A stretch of 64,000 bases of DNA. Source: Strongylocentrotus droebachiensis (Eukaryota; Echinodermata; Echinoidea; Camarodonta; Strongylocentrotidae). Below the pieces are notes generated by a model. The model did not search any database. It saw only the letters and a list, made by a program, of their open reading frames with translations, and was not told the DNA's origin. The position numbers and the translations under genes are program-made. The DNA lies in the NCBI GenBank assembly GCA_035222895.1, contig JAVYIG010000902.1, positions 62,001-126,000 on the forward strand. Reading direction: 5' to 3'. Positions 1 through 12,106 of the stretch are shown in pieces (within the stretch, counting starts at the first letter, position 1; the number at the start of each line of letters is the position of its first letter).

Positions 1-333
1 TTAATATGAAAAACATTAAACTGCCTGTATCGCCTGGAAGATTTGAAATTTCATCTAAAGATTCTTCACTTATTCATTTATTTTACTTCACAATAAATGA
101 AAAATCAGATAGAAACATGGGTAAGATTACTTCCTGAACTTTAATTTCCTCACTATTTTTGTTTACTGAAATGGGAAACATAATTTGAAGTTAAGGAGCA
201 TCCATTTTTTGGAAGTTCTTCTTTATCTCCTTCCTATGCTATTATTCATGAAAATACTGTTAGTTCACAGATTTTTGCATTCAATCACTTAACATCAGTT
301 CAAAGGTATGAGACAATGCTTCAGATATCTTAC

Positions 334-3243
334 CCGTATCTTTGACAATACTGCTGTTATGTGAGTATCCTGCCCTGAAATATAAATGAAATTCAGTGAA
401 TATAATAAAAATCTGCATTGCCAATTCGTATCATATGCATAACAAGTTCAGAAATAGAAGGCATTTTCTTTCTAGAATCTATACACCACTTGTAAATGAT
501 CCAAAGCAATGACAGGCTATTTTCTCTCTTCAAAAACAATAACATGATGTAAAGCACCTGAATATAAAGCTCCAATTGCTAAGACGGTGCCAAATATACC
601 TAGTTTAATGTTGATCAAAACCTTTTTTTCTTCTTCAAATTTTTCATTTGCAATGGTATTTCTGTGAACTTTTGATGTAAAAGAGATGAAAAAAGTAGAA
701 TATAACAGCTTCTAATTTTTGATAATTTCATCTAGATTTTTAAGTTCAAAGGTTTCAGTTTCGTCTTTGAGGAATGAATTGGCTTCATGCATGACACTAG
801 GCATTATCCTCATGCACTGACAGAAATGTTAGTCCCAATTCTGGAGCTCTAGTCAGTCATGACACAGTACACCACCTCCAGTGGCAATGCCACTGCGGCA
901 AAACTTTGCATGTGAATGAATGGCAAGAGACACTAATTTATGGGGCCCCATACAAACACAGAGCTGCAAACGACAATGGCCCCTACACAATCTCACTGAT
1001 TTGTATGTTTTCAAGTTCAGATACAGAAATGCATAGCACAATATGCCTACCTCATTTATATTTGTTGTGGTATTTTTTCATATTTGGTCAACTGCTTCAT
1101 GCCTGAATGATCTTTTAGACAACATCATGAGCCTACTTCATCTTAAAAAGATTCTCCCCTTCCCGTCTTCAATTGCATTACAGAAAACAGACATTTGCCT
1201 AACTGGTTACTTACTATCCATAGCAGCTTCTGGATCTTCATCATCATCAAGGTCAAAGGTCACTCTTTGTCCAGGTAGATGACTTTGGGGTGCAGCCTAT
1301 AATTAAATAATTATTTCAGAGAAAGCACATTGTCAACAGAGGGTGCTGCATATATCAACATTTTATTTCATGTGAGTGTTCTCCAATCAACTTCTAAGTT
1401 GTCAAATAATAGTCACTTCTCAGCAATTCTATATACTTTTATCTTTTTAAAACCCATTGCCCACAAAAACTATTTGATTCCTTTTCAAAGTGCAGGAGGA
1501 AATTTCAATAAAAGCTCTTTCAGCAAAGTTTGTTACATAATTTCTGAAATATCAGACAATTTTAAAGGACTTCATGTACAAAAAGAAATTGATTCAAACA
1601 AAACTCGTAAGACACATCAGATCTTTTGTTTATAAATATAGAAAATTAATTGCATATGAAATTTAATTTAAACAAATAAAAACATTTATAGAAAACCAGA
1701 AGAGTATATATGTGTAAACCGCTAGCTCATGAAATTCAGTAGTAAGAGCAATCAATAACAAAAATGTCTTGAATGCAGAAGGGAATTTTGTTATTGATAT
1801 GTAAAGAAGCTTCCAAATTTATAGCATTAAATATTCATTACAAAGATACTTGGCAAGTAATTTGGGCAAGTGAATTTTCAAATAGAAAACTGACAAAAAG
1901 GTTTTCTTGATTACAAATATTATAGCATGACAAAATGTAAATAATGTAAAATTTTCTCTTTTCCTCACTCTCGATGAATTGGGATCTTGTCTGGCTTTGA
2001 ACTTTGACCTCTTCTGTGGATGTGAAGCAAAAGCTTGTTCTGCTTCAAGAAGGTTTGGTGGTAACCCTGGGGAATAGAAAAGATTATATACCTCACTTAA
2101 GAAAGCCAGCCATCTGATTGGTCGAAATTGCATTCATAAATCTGTAAAATTTCTGTAAAATTCCCAGTAACCATGGTTAAAATAGTTCTAAAATCCCATT
2201 AACCATGGTTACCGGGAAAATAGTTCAGTCTCCATGGTTACCCCATAGGTTTACATGTTAAAAAATGGTCTGAGCGATCGAGGATACCGTACGTGTGCTA
2301 AGAATTGGTCGGTAATTTCAATACAATTGAATCTCGATCGATCTTACCGACAATTTTATCTTGCATTGGTGACATGAAGACGAAAATAAACTTCCAAAAA
2401 CAAAAAAACAACATCTGCCGATAGATCTTGATCTAAGTATGCATTGCAAAAGTAAAAGAAGGGCCCGTTTAATGGAGCAGCCGCGAAGCATCCACCACGC
2501 GAAGCCGTTTTCAATCCATTTTAATGTATATATAAGAGAAAACTGCTAAGTATGGTACTAGAGCGCGATAGCCGAGCGGTTTAAGGCGGTGATTTTAGTA
2601 ACATTACCTTTTCCCATCTTCGACAAAAGTTTTTTTATTTTTTATTTTTTATTTTTTAGTCTATTTTTTTTCGGCATATAAAAGTATTATTGACTGCTTT
2701 AATATTCGAGAAATAGTTGTTTTTATACGCTCTCGGGAAGGTTACAATTGGGCTATTGCCCTCGGCACGCCTCGGGCAATAGCACAATTTTAACCTTCCC
2801 TTGAGCGTATAAAAACAACTATTTCTCTCAAAGCAGTCATTAATACTATAATATAATTAAAAAGAGGGGCAATCATATTGCCAGTATAAACATAATGAAC
2901 TTTTAAAAAATCTTTACTATGGGGATACCAAGACATTAAGTATTGAATTGTAAGTTAAGAAAAAGAAGGAAAAAAAAACAGTTAAACAAAATCTAAAGAA
3001 TTGATCTGTAGGCTTTTGTTTGAGTATACCTGGTAATGTGACAACATCTTTAGTGACAGTTGCTCCAACATGAGGACCAGAAGTAGAGGAACCAGTGCTT
3101 CCAGTGTTTGACCCAGAGCTGGACGCCTTGCGCTTATCTGCTTTCTTGATGGTCACTGATGGCTTGGGTTTCTCTTTCACAAACTGGGCCTGAAGTCGAA
3201 GAAGATCTTCCTCCGTTTCTCCTGCACGTGGCCTTTGATTCAT
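334..3243 (-). CDS. RPAP1: RNA polymerase II-associated protein 1, N-terminal part (gene continues past the left edge)
   Basis: Four coding exons were read on the minus strand: 3030-3243 (ATG at 3243), 1969-2066, 1215-1296 and 334-374. All have GT/AG borders and the phases join without a stop, giving the first 145 residues. The start reads MNQRPRAGETEEDLLRLQAQ, like the vertebrate RPAP1 N terminus (a PGE..VDLL..QSQF pattern). The fourth exon gives QDTHITAVLSKI, close to the vertebrate HDQHITAVLTKI. The middle is a Ser/Gly/Lys-rich linker followed by an acidic stretch, VTFDLDDDEDPEAAMD. RPAP1 is known to act in RNA polymerase II assembly and nuclear import. The conserved RPAP1_N and C-terminal regions lie outside the window, so function cannot be checked here. 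The next exon below 334 could not be fixed. The gene is divergent from DRC5. Confidence 0.87.
2563..2600 (+). repeat. tRNA-Leu/Ser-like 5' fragment (SINE relic)
   Basis: GATAGCCGAGCGGTTTAAGG matches an RNA polymerase III A box as found in tRNA-Leu and tRNA-Ser. The sequence loses tRNA character after the anticodon arm and has no B box, so it is not a functional tRNA. It is most likely the truncated head of a tRNA-derived SINE. Confidence 0.4.
2682..2848. repeat. Palindromic MITE-like hairpin in RPAP1 intron 1
   Basis: Two arms of roughly 75 bp are near-complementary: 2682 onward (AGTATTATTGACTGC) against the end at 2848 (GCAGTCATTAATACT). They close on a short GC-rich spacer flanked by GCTATTGCCC and GGGCAATAGC. 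No coding capacity is seen. The structure fits a fold-back or MITE insertion. Confidence 0.7.
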
Positions 3244-5519
3244 TCTTATAGATATTTCTGCTGATTTCTTTATAGAAAAATGAAATAAAGAACAAATAAG
3301 AAAACATTCAGTGTCTATGTACAGCATCTCAAATGCATCTTTTAGTCACAAAATGATAAAAGTTTGATAAATAATTCCATGATATCAATCTCAATATATA
3401 TATAGGCGCTTTTTTCTAGTACTCCCATCTGAGCAATAATTTCATTATAATTCAGATTTTGTTGTCACAATATCTACCATTATAAATATTGTTTTCAACT
3501 TTACTATAGTTTCTCTTTTTCTTGAACGAAAAAAAACACAACTTAGAGGAACATAATTTTTAAGTTAGACTTGGAGTAGCCTTTTGACAAGGCCTCGTGA
3601 CTCTAAGCGGCTGAGATGAGTCTAGATACCCGGAGTGAACTCGCGACTGAGTGACGGAACGTCACGAAGCCTTTTGGAAAGTGGGTTTCACTGCTCCGCA
3701 TGAATTATTCATAGATACATATTAGCATGCCAATACGCCTACTTTGGATTTATTGACCAATCAGAACGGCGATCTCCCAGTTGGCTTCGTTCGTGATTCG
3801 TTCCATGTAGAGGTCAGTGGTCTTAGCACGTACGTAATAGTTCATAGCATGTAGGTCCATGTTCGCACTACGTAGAGTTTACTGTGTGTGTGTGTGTGTG
3901 TGTGTGATGGATATGCTGACGTCGTGCGAGGATACGTTCGCTGATTGAACGCTCCATTTTCTGGAGCGAATTCCAGTCGGAAACAAGGGTTAACATAAGA
4001 AATCCAAATCAGATTGATAAAGGCCACTAGGATGGGCTCCTCGCTCTCGCGTTCACTTGGGTTTTCGCGATTAGTCTCGTTTTAGTCGCTCGGCGTCTAT
4101 CAGACAAGTGGCCTTGTTTAAAGGCTAGACTTGGAGTGACTTGACCACCAGCATCAATTTCATTCACACATAGCAGCATTACTATCTTGGCTGTGTGTTT
4201 AAAGATGGGCAACACTGTACCGTAGTATATATATATTCACACAATATTTTGTAAAACCTGCTGTATGATGCTTTCAAATGGTTTGATAAACAATTTAATG
4301 AAAAAATGTTGATTACAAAATACAAGTATCGAATGGAACTTACAAGTTTCTTTGGTGAGAATTTCCTTGGTTTTGCAGATATTTGAGCCTACTTTTAACA
4401 ATTGGGCCAACCCTATTCAGCTATGTTCCGCCATTTTCTAATTTTTAGACGTTTTTCCAAAATGAAGGGAGACCTCAATGCGGCATGCCCCATTACATCG
4501 CTTGTTATTTATCGTTGCTATCGAACGCGATCGGTTGTTAACACAGGTCAGGGGCAGGCTATATGCACGTGAGATAGACAGCTACCTGTCAGATATTGAC
4601 TTGTGCAACTGCTTTAAATGACGTAACTGGCAGAGTGTCCGCAATGCGACCTTTTTGATTTTATCGATATCAGGAGGATGGAACGAAGCAGTCGTCTCTT
4701 GAAAAGGAGGGGAAAAAACAGCTTCAAAAGAAAGTTTACAAAATTTCTTTCTAGGTCTAGATCTATTTCAAATTTTTAGTATTTTTAGATCTACCAAAAT
4801 TGCATAGATCTATGATTGAAGATAATATAACGCAGTGTAAACCCACGGCCACGTTATGTTGTAATAGACTAGTAGAGTATTTTACTGGTATAAAAGTTTA
4901 AAAAATTGATTGTTTGATACATACTTCATGCATTGTATTTGTATGAGTGGCATTCATTCATCTCAATTCTCATGTTCCCAACTTTTTCTGATTTCGATCA
5001 TGGCTCATGCCATTCATTTCAATCATGGAATTTCGCTTTGTATTCATCATCATCACCATCATCATGATAGGAGAAGATCCTGTAATGCTCTTTTACTTCT
5101 TCAGAGTTAAATAGGTCTCCATCAATTGATGGGAAATCAGTGTCTTAAACTTTAGTCCTTTACTTTGCACATGTGCGCATGTGCAGCCTGCAGGGGATTG
5201 AGACGGTGTTATGTTGATCACAACACGACGTTTTCACATGCATGGATATAAAGGTGTGGGACTGTGCTGAAAAAATTGAGTGGTCAACTTCCGAATTATT
5301 GTGCACGTAAAATACAACATCAATCGACAAATCGACCAGATAAACTTTTTAAATGGTTAAATGTTATTGTTAGTTTGTAATAGATGTACAGAATATATCA
5401 CTTACTAGATCAAACTTGTTTGGTAGAGTTATTTTCGCCTTTTCAACATCTATTTTCGCGGCACCTTTCCTTCATGAATATTCACGTTTCCTTATCTTGC
5501 GCCTGCGCATTCCACATAA
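3244..5519. other. Intergenic region between RPAP1 and DRC5
   Basis: Apart from the proposed RPAP1 non-coding exon, no coding exon is visible. The region holds a (TG)n microsatellite near 3882-3906 and GC-richer sequence around 3590-3700 and 4400-4560. A short CAT/CAC repeat lies near 5045-5065. Divergent promoter function is inferred from the flanking gene orientations only. Confidence 0.5.
4344..4460 (-). other. RPAP1: Putative 5' non-coding exon of RPAP1
   Basis: On the minus strand a good donor (ACTT|GTAAGT, site at 4338-4343) ends a stretch just upstream of the RPAP1 coding start. A matching acceptor (CAGCAG, near 3254-3263) lies immediately before the ATG at 3243. The outer edge of the exon is a guess. 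It would place the RPAP1 promoter about 1.1 kb from the DRC5 5' exon. No transcript evidence is available. Confidence 0.35.
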
Positions 5520-5533
5520 GTTGTCACAGCAAC
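5520..5533 (+). promoter_or_regulatory. RFX X-box-like motif at the DRC5 5' end
   Basis: GTTGTCACAGCAAC fits the X-box pattern RYYNYY-N(1-3)-RRNRAC with a two-base spacer. It lies 28 bp before a consensus splice donor at 5562, probably the end of the DRC5 leader exon. RFX factors are known to bind X-boxes at ciliary genes, and DRC5 is a motile-cilia gene, so the position makes biological sense. A 14-base degenerate match can arise by chance. Confidence 0.5.
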
Positions 5534-5561
5534 CTGTATCAACAACGTTCACATTTGGAAG
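5534..5561 (+). other. Putative 5' non-coding exon of DRC5 (3' end defined)
   Basis: A consensus donor GGAAG|GTAAGT ends at 5561. The first downstream acceptor with a pyrimidine tract (TTCTCCTTCCAG) ends at 6772, 49 bp before the DRC5 ATG, so a leader intron of about 1.2 kb is likely. The transcription start is not determined. Confidence 0.4.
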
Positions 5562-6007
5562 GTAAGTAACAACAAAAAAGCGTTAAAATCTGACAACTCC
5601 ATTGATGGTTAAGATCGTAGAAACGCTTATAAATACGAGATTTATACCATAGATTAGTCTTTATACTATCTTTAATGATAACATAATGTGAGTGTGATGA
5701 AAATCAACTTGAAAGTAGACCTAACTTTTCTGGCTCTCGGACTCGTTTTACATGTCACACAATCAACCCGGTACCGGCCCGGCGGATTCGGGGAACTGCA
5801 GTGCCAGAAATCGAGGTACTTCTTCCGCACTCTAAAGTAATGCAATATTGCCAATGTTACATCGAGTCTTTATGCGTATTGTTCTTTTGTAATACAAAAC
5901 CAATAGAGTCTATTTGCTTTTGTAAAAATGGAAACTGTGTATAAGTTCTAGGTTATTTTGGCATTATTGTGAATTATATTTTTATTGCGAATATTGGGTC
6001 AGGAAAC

Positions 6008-6064
6008 CAGAGCAAATACTAAACGGCATCTAGTGGCACTAGATGCTGTTCAATATTTGCTCTG
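6008..6064. repeat. 57-bp near-perfect palindrome
   Basis: CAGAGCAAATA at 6008 is mirrored by TATTTGCTCTG ending at 6064, and the inner CATCTAGTG / CACTAGATG halves pair around one central base. It lies in the proposed leader intron of DRC5. It looks like a short fold-back element. Confidence 0.65.
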
Positions 6065-6821
6065 CTTATTGTTGGTGCTTTATTACGTTACTTACAGACA
6101 GACACAGTCATATGCAGTCTCCCTTTTCCCCCTAGTGTGAAGCGTTTATGTGCAGACAAACAAGTGATGTACAAAACCATGATACATTTCTAGCCACTAT
6201 TTTGTGTTCATAAGTTTTAATAATGATTTTCTTTTCTCAAAAAACTAATTTTCATTGTTTTAAATCCATGATGATGAGCAGCACATTCTTCATGATCATC
6301 TATTCATCTTGCTCAATCTCTTTATGGTTTATCTAGATGCCCACTCACTTCCGTCCCTTGTGTACTCTAAATTTACATTTTCTTTTTGTTTTCCACATTT
6401 TATAAATGTAGACTATGATGATCATTTTCAATTGTGCACTTTTTGTTCTTATATTGATGATGAATGAAATAAACAAATCTTGAATGTAACTGCATGTTTA
6501 GACCCCTTATTTCATTTCACTATCGGGTAGTTACAATTGTACAACTTTGAGGAAAGGGGTTTCATATGGAAAATAATTGCTAAATAAAAAGGGAGTGAAA
6601 TTTGTTTTAAATGTCTTTAGATCCTAATGACTTTCAGTAGATCTCATACTTTAAAATATAAACAAAATCATTGATCTTACCACCCTGCTTTCATTAATAA
6701 GAGCAACTTTTCTGTAAGTTAACATTTCTGACCTTAAATCTTCATTTCCATCGCTGGTTTTTCTCCTTCCAGATTAAAAAAAGCATTTTGTACTGGACAA
6801 AAGAAAGACACCATTGCAGCC

Positions 6822-9800
6822 ATGACAACAGAACCAGCTCTCTCTGATCAAAATGGCTTATCCTCGGCTGGGGGAAAAGGAGACTCAAATGCCAACAACA
6901 ACGCCAATAGCGCAAAAAGGGGAGGCAGGAGTGCCAAGCGCTCTATACCATCTCCCATCACCAGTGCGAAGAGCAATCCTGCAGCCGACAATCGTAACAT
7001 GCGACGTATTATTGCAGAGGATCCTGACTGGTCACTGGCCACTGTACCTCTCCTGACAGAGCTCTGTGCAACACATATTGTTTCTAATTTTGCAGGTACT
7101 TATAAAACCAACAACCACAATAAATCAAATCTCTCTAGTTTTGCCGTTAATTGTTGTGCCATGTTAAATATACCTTGTCAGATACAAAAAACTTGCATTA
7201 TTGCTTTTGAATATTTCAAACCACATTAAATCAATCTCTCTAGTCTTTGCCTTTATCGTTTGTGCCATGTTAAATATACCTTGTCAGATACAAAAAAACT
7301 AGCATTACCGGTACTGCTTTTGAATATTTCAAAGCATCCATGGATATCAGGGATGAAAAGAATTTGCTTAGTATAAATTGTACTTCCATAATTCTGAAGT
7401 AAAAACATGGAAGTTAATTATGAGCCTTCAGTCGTTATTTTTATCATGGTATGTCTCTTTTTTTATTTGCGCTCTCACAGAACACCCCAAGCTAGATGAA
7501 CTACTTCCTAAGTACAAATCAAAAGTTCTGGAAAAGATCTCTGTGGACCTTCCCCTTAAAGTAGTTGCTCACCTTGTATCAGATGAGGGCTATTGGAAGA
7601 GAAGATGCAAAGCTGGCAAGGAAGTCTGTGATGTCTCCAAGTATGGTCATAGCTGGAAACGCATGTTCTTTGAAACACATTTGGAGAACATTATCGAACA
7701 CTTTGTGCCTGAGAGATCTGACATGGCAGTAGTAGATAATACATTGCCTCTGTGTGCTCCATATGTGAAGAGACTCCATATCAAGCAGCTGTTGCCCCCA
7801 GTCAAGGAAGAACCCACAAAGATCATGGATGACATCTCTGATGCAGGAAGTGATGCTGGTCTGGATGGGCCCATCATGGATCACTTTGAGTTCTCCACCA
7901 CCCTTGCAAAGCTTCCCCACCTTGAGGAGTTTAGTGTGACATACGGAGTGAAGGATTGCGGGATGAACTTTGAGTGGAATCTTTTCCAGTTTACTGCCAG
8001 GGACTGCATGCTCCTCTCCAAGTGCGTCAAGAAGTGCAGTCAACTGAAGAAGTTCCAGCTCCACAGAAGCAAGGTTGATGATGACAAGGCCAGGGTTCTC
8101 ATCGCTCACATCCTTGACCATCCATCATTAGAAGAGCTTGACCTCTCACACAATATCATTGGTGACCATGGAGCAAGGGCCATAGGGAAATTCTTGAATG
8201 GACACTGCAAACTGACCAAGCTGGATTTATCAAACAATCGGATAAGGTCATCTGGGGCAGCTGCTATTGGGCATGCTCTTGGAAAGAACGAAACTTTGAA
8301 GGAGTTGGACCTGAGGCTAAACAGGATGGGAGATGAAGGTATGGCACTGATACTGTCTTCATGAAGTAGTTGTAGAATTTTTGAGAGAAACAAATTGAAC
8401 TTTCTTATTAATCACTGTAAAGAAGTGTGCAAAAATACATGGAAAAATAGTAACATATAGGAAAACAACAGATTCCCCAATGGAGCAATAACATAACAAT
8501 AATGATCAAGAAGTGCACTAATGTAAATTTTACAAGTTTGTTAAAAAGCCTTGGAAATCATACACTATATTTTGAAATTTACATGCTCCTGACAAAGTTG
8601 AAGTATTCATATCATCGTATGAACATTTCCTAATCAAGTTAAGATCTCCAAACTTTTACCATAGGATTTTAAACTGACACCAGAAAAATTAATGACAAAT
8701 ATATTTTGCTGCAGGACAGGAGTGCAATTTTCTTTTACTGAATTATTTGTTGCAGACAATGAATTTTGTTATCATAATTCTTCATTTACGAATTCATTCC
8801 AGGTGGACAAGCGATCTGCAGGGCTCTAATGAAGAACTGTACACTTGAAACCATCAACATAGGCAGTAATGAGTTGAGTGAACCAACAGCAGCTGCATTG
8901 GCCCAGATTCTCATCCATAACGGCACTCTCGTCAATATCAATGTATCCTGCAATAGACTCGGTCAGGTATGTATTATCTTGTTGTGATCATTCTTTTTTA
9001 TTTCAAAGTTTAGCAATGTATGACTTGTTTAGCACAGTAACATTAATTATAACCAGGATTTGTATTCTGAGAAACTTATCTTTCATATTAGGGAGAATAA
9101 TAATGATTGTCATAATAAACTGAAATTGCACCGGATAAGTCTTCTTAGGCGCTTGCACAAATATCTATATCAACTATTGGGTAGTTTTATGAGAAAGCAT
9201 ACTTTAGACAGAGTGGTACATGTATTTTGACAAAATTCAAACATGTAGAGTTGAACATGGAACGAGTATGAACTAATATATGCCAAGCAGAAAGTCCCCT
9301 TTTGCCGGGGTCTATGGTGTGCTTAAAGGGCTCTGAGGTTCATAGATATACACTCTTTTACAATATAAGCCATATTTTTTAAGAAATTTCAATCACATAG
9401 TTTATTACTAATATTTCATAAATGATTTTGATTGAGAATGAATATTAATCTGTTGCTTATTTCAAACCTGTGCAATCAAAATTCAAACCTGTACAAACGA
9501 AATTCAAACCTGTACCATCAAAATTCATACCTGTCAATTTTTCATCTTTAACCCCTTGTTATTGTACCACACACTGTTGTAGAGCAAAGCAGTGTCAATG
9601 TAATCTTGAGTGTACTATCCCAAGTTATATAAGTCTTCATTTCTTTACCAATTTATTTATTTTTCACTTCATTAAAGATGTTTGTTATCTTTTTGCTGTC
9701 ATCTCTTGCAGGATGGAGGAAAGCAAGTTCAAGAGGGGATGGAGGAAAACGACGTCGTGCGAGATTTTGATCTAAGATTGACAGAGGTCGGACAGGAGAG

Positions 9801-9909
9801 TGAATACTGCATCAACCAGATCCTCAAGAAGAATCAAGAGACACACCGCATGCTCCAGCTTAAAGTAAAAGAGAAGGAGAAACAAGAGAAAGCTTCCGTA
9901 GATAGATAA
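6822..9909 (+). CDS. DRC5: Dynein regulatory complex subunit 5 / T-complex-associated testis-expressed 1
   Basis: Coding exons are 6822-7095, 7481-8338, 8803-8966 and 9712-9909 (stop TAA), in phase, giving 497 aa; the vertebrate protein is about 500 aa. A low-complexity basic N terminus is followed by AEDPDWSLATVPLLTELC and then GYWKRRC and SWKRMFFETHLENIIEHFVP, which I recognise as TCTE1/DRC5 hallmarks. From about residue 305 there are ribonuclease-inhibitor-type leucine-rich repeats (LEELDLSHNIIGDHGARAIG, LTKLDLSNNRI, LKELDLRLNRMGDEG). The C terminus is charged and helical. In other organisms the protein is a subunit of the nexin-dynein regulatory complex of motile cilia. The ATG chosen is the first in frame after the acceptor at 6772. 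Vertebrates call this gene TCTE1. Confidence 0.92.
7116..7336 (+). repeat. Tandem duplication in DRC5 intron 1 (two ~105-113 bp units)
   Basis: The block containing CTCTCTAG, GTGCCATGTTAAATATACC and GAATATTTCAAA occurs twice. The first unit spans about 7122-7220 and the second about 7227-7333. The offset grows from 105 to 113 bp through small insertions. It is intronic, just after the exon 1 donor. Confidence 0.7.
9465..9535 (+). repeat. Short tandem repeat, ~20-bp unit, four copies
   Basis: The unit TTCAAACCTGTACAATCAAAA is repeated with small changes (GCAATC, ACAAAC, ACCATC versions) in DRC5 intron 3, about 180 bp before the last exon. A chance open frame across it has no coding support. 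Confidence 0.7.
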
Positions 9910-10667
9910 GATAAGTCCATGCATGTAGAGCTTGCAGCCTCACACCATGGTCAGACTTGTGAACTCTTTCGAAGTGGAGATTCAAATTTTGTTGATGAAA
10001 TACATCAGTTATTCATTTCAATATTTCATTGATTATTATATATCTATATCATTATTTTGCATGGCGATGCCTTACTTGTTGCAGTTTGTCAACAAGTAAC
10101 CTCTTGTGACCCAGTTGTGGAAAATGAGGAACTTGAAAGATTCATGAACACCGATTTTGTGTAATGTTCTCCATAGTTCAATTAACAAATTCTGTTGCAG
10201 GAAAGAATTAGTATTGTATATGATAAGTAAGTTCACCCTTGTAAGAATACTCCACATTGACTTTTTAGAAGCTCCCTCCTCTTAGGCGGTAACAGATTTT
10301 GACACTCTTCTTGTGTTGTTGCCTTCTTCACTTTGAGCAAAGTAATAATGACTTGTTGGTTACCAAATGGTTTCTGAATTTATATCTACTCTATATTTTT
10401 TGAGATAAGTTCTATTGCAAATGAAATTGACATGTGTATTTTCAAGGAATTAAAGAGAATTGCAGGGGCTTATTTGTAAACTTTTTAATTAAATAATCAA
10501 CACATAATTTTTGTATAATACTTCAAGGCCATGCTACTTCATGTCTTGATAAAATGCTTTCAAATTGAATGGTCTGGTACAAATCTAAATTGAGTAAAAT
10601 GTGAATTTCGATAACGTGTTCCATTTGAATATGATGTGATTGAGGAGAGAGTTGATAGAGATTGATA

Positions 10668-10827
10668 TACAGTCAAACCTGTCTATAGCGACCGCCCAAG
10701 GTAAACACAGAAAGTGGCCTTTGTAGACAGGTTCCTTTAGTACATGAATCCATGAGAAACCATTTTCAAGGGAAACAACAAATGTGGCCTTTGTAGAAAG
10801 GTGGTCACTAAAGCAGGTTTGACTGTA
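10668..10827. mobile_element. MITE with TACAGTCAAACCTG ends
   Basis: It begins TACAGTCAAACCTGTCTA and ends with the inverse, CAGGTTTGACTGTA. It contains internal repeats of GGCCTTTGTAGACAGG. TA at both ends fits Tc1/mariner-type target duplication. A second member of the same family is at 50353-50529. Confidence 0.75.
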
Positions 10828-11071
10828 CCTGTATATTTGACTTATGTCAAGGTAACCCAGCTGGACTCTTGTGTCTTACCTGTCACATGATTGGTAAGCT
10901 AATATATGCATTTTGTACCGTCCATTATGATATCCAGAGCCTTAGTCTGTTTTTGTGGTAAAAAAGTATGTATATTTTTCAGGTTGAAATAAACCATGTA
11001 TGTCAAAGACATGTCTAAATCTCTTTTGTGTGAAATTCTGTTATTATTCAGCTGAATACAGCAGTGTTTGA

Positions 11072-11206
11072 AATATATGGAGTCGGGCTAACTCAGACCC
11101 GGATACAACTTGGATTAGGGTTAGGGTAAAATGACAAAAAAATGACCGTTTTTGCATTGGGGCCGAGTTGTCCCCAGGTCCGAGTTAGCCCGGATCCATA
11201 TATATA
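11072..11206. mobile_element. Short TIR element with telomere-like core
   Basis: Ends ATATGGAGTCGGGCTAACTC and GAGTTAGCCCGGATCCATAT are inverted copies, as are the inner ATACAACTT / GAGTTGT parts. The core carries TTAGGGTTAGGG. There is no coding capacity. A short (AT)n tract follows. Confidence 0.65.
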
Positions 11207-12106
11207 TATATATAAATAGTTTTACAATTTTTAAGCACAAAAGCAAAATCTGCTGTTTTCAAAATATGCATATACCTATGTACACACATTAACAAATAAA
11301 ACAAATTGACCACCATTCTTTTCAAGCACATTTTTGACATTTATTTTCAAGAGTGCTGTACGTAAGCTTTATACTGACCCAAAATCCCATTTGATTATAT
11401 GTCTATAACAACCTGCCTATTACACACAGCTGTTTACATCAATCAACAATAAGATAACAGCTACATATAGATGAAACACTTCCTTTTAAATTTGATATCA
11501 TGAACATTACACATGTGTTATCTATGATTTTTCTATTATTCATCATTTTTTATATAATTAAAATGCTACTATAATTGTACAGAAAATGTGCACTTGTACC
11601 ACTTCTCTTTACCTTTTATTATCTGAAATCTTTGGATGGAAAGCTTGTATCATCATAAATACATACATGTAGGCGACTTCACCACATTATTGCAATTGAC
11701 TATTTCAGACTCGACCTTACATTACTAGGAAATGTGCAGCTATATAGATAAAACACTTGGCGATTATAATTACAATACAGCTACACATATCGCAAATAGC
11801 AGTACTTAGTAGTAGCTTTTTAATTGAACTAAAATAACTGCCTTCATGATGTTCATATATTTTAGCTGGTAATACTTCCAAGTTAATGACACTCATGTTT
11901 AATATACAGTAGTCTAGCACAAGATGAAGTGACATGCAAATATATTTCCTTTATATTATAAAGTTTAAACTTTGTGTCTAATGGAGGAAGGGATTTAATT
12001 CGCCAATAATGTTCAAGTTTACATAAAAGTTCACAATTAAAAGTTAACAAAATTAACCTCCAAAAAAAAGAGTAACTTCTTTCTCACATTAATTCAAATG
12101 TAAAAC

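Noticed and set aside
7579..8121. 180-residue minus-strand frame
   Set aside because: It is antisense to DRC5 exon 2, which has clear protein homology on the plus strand.
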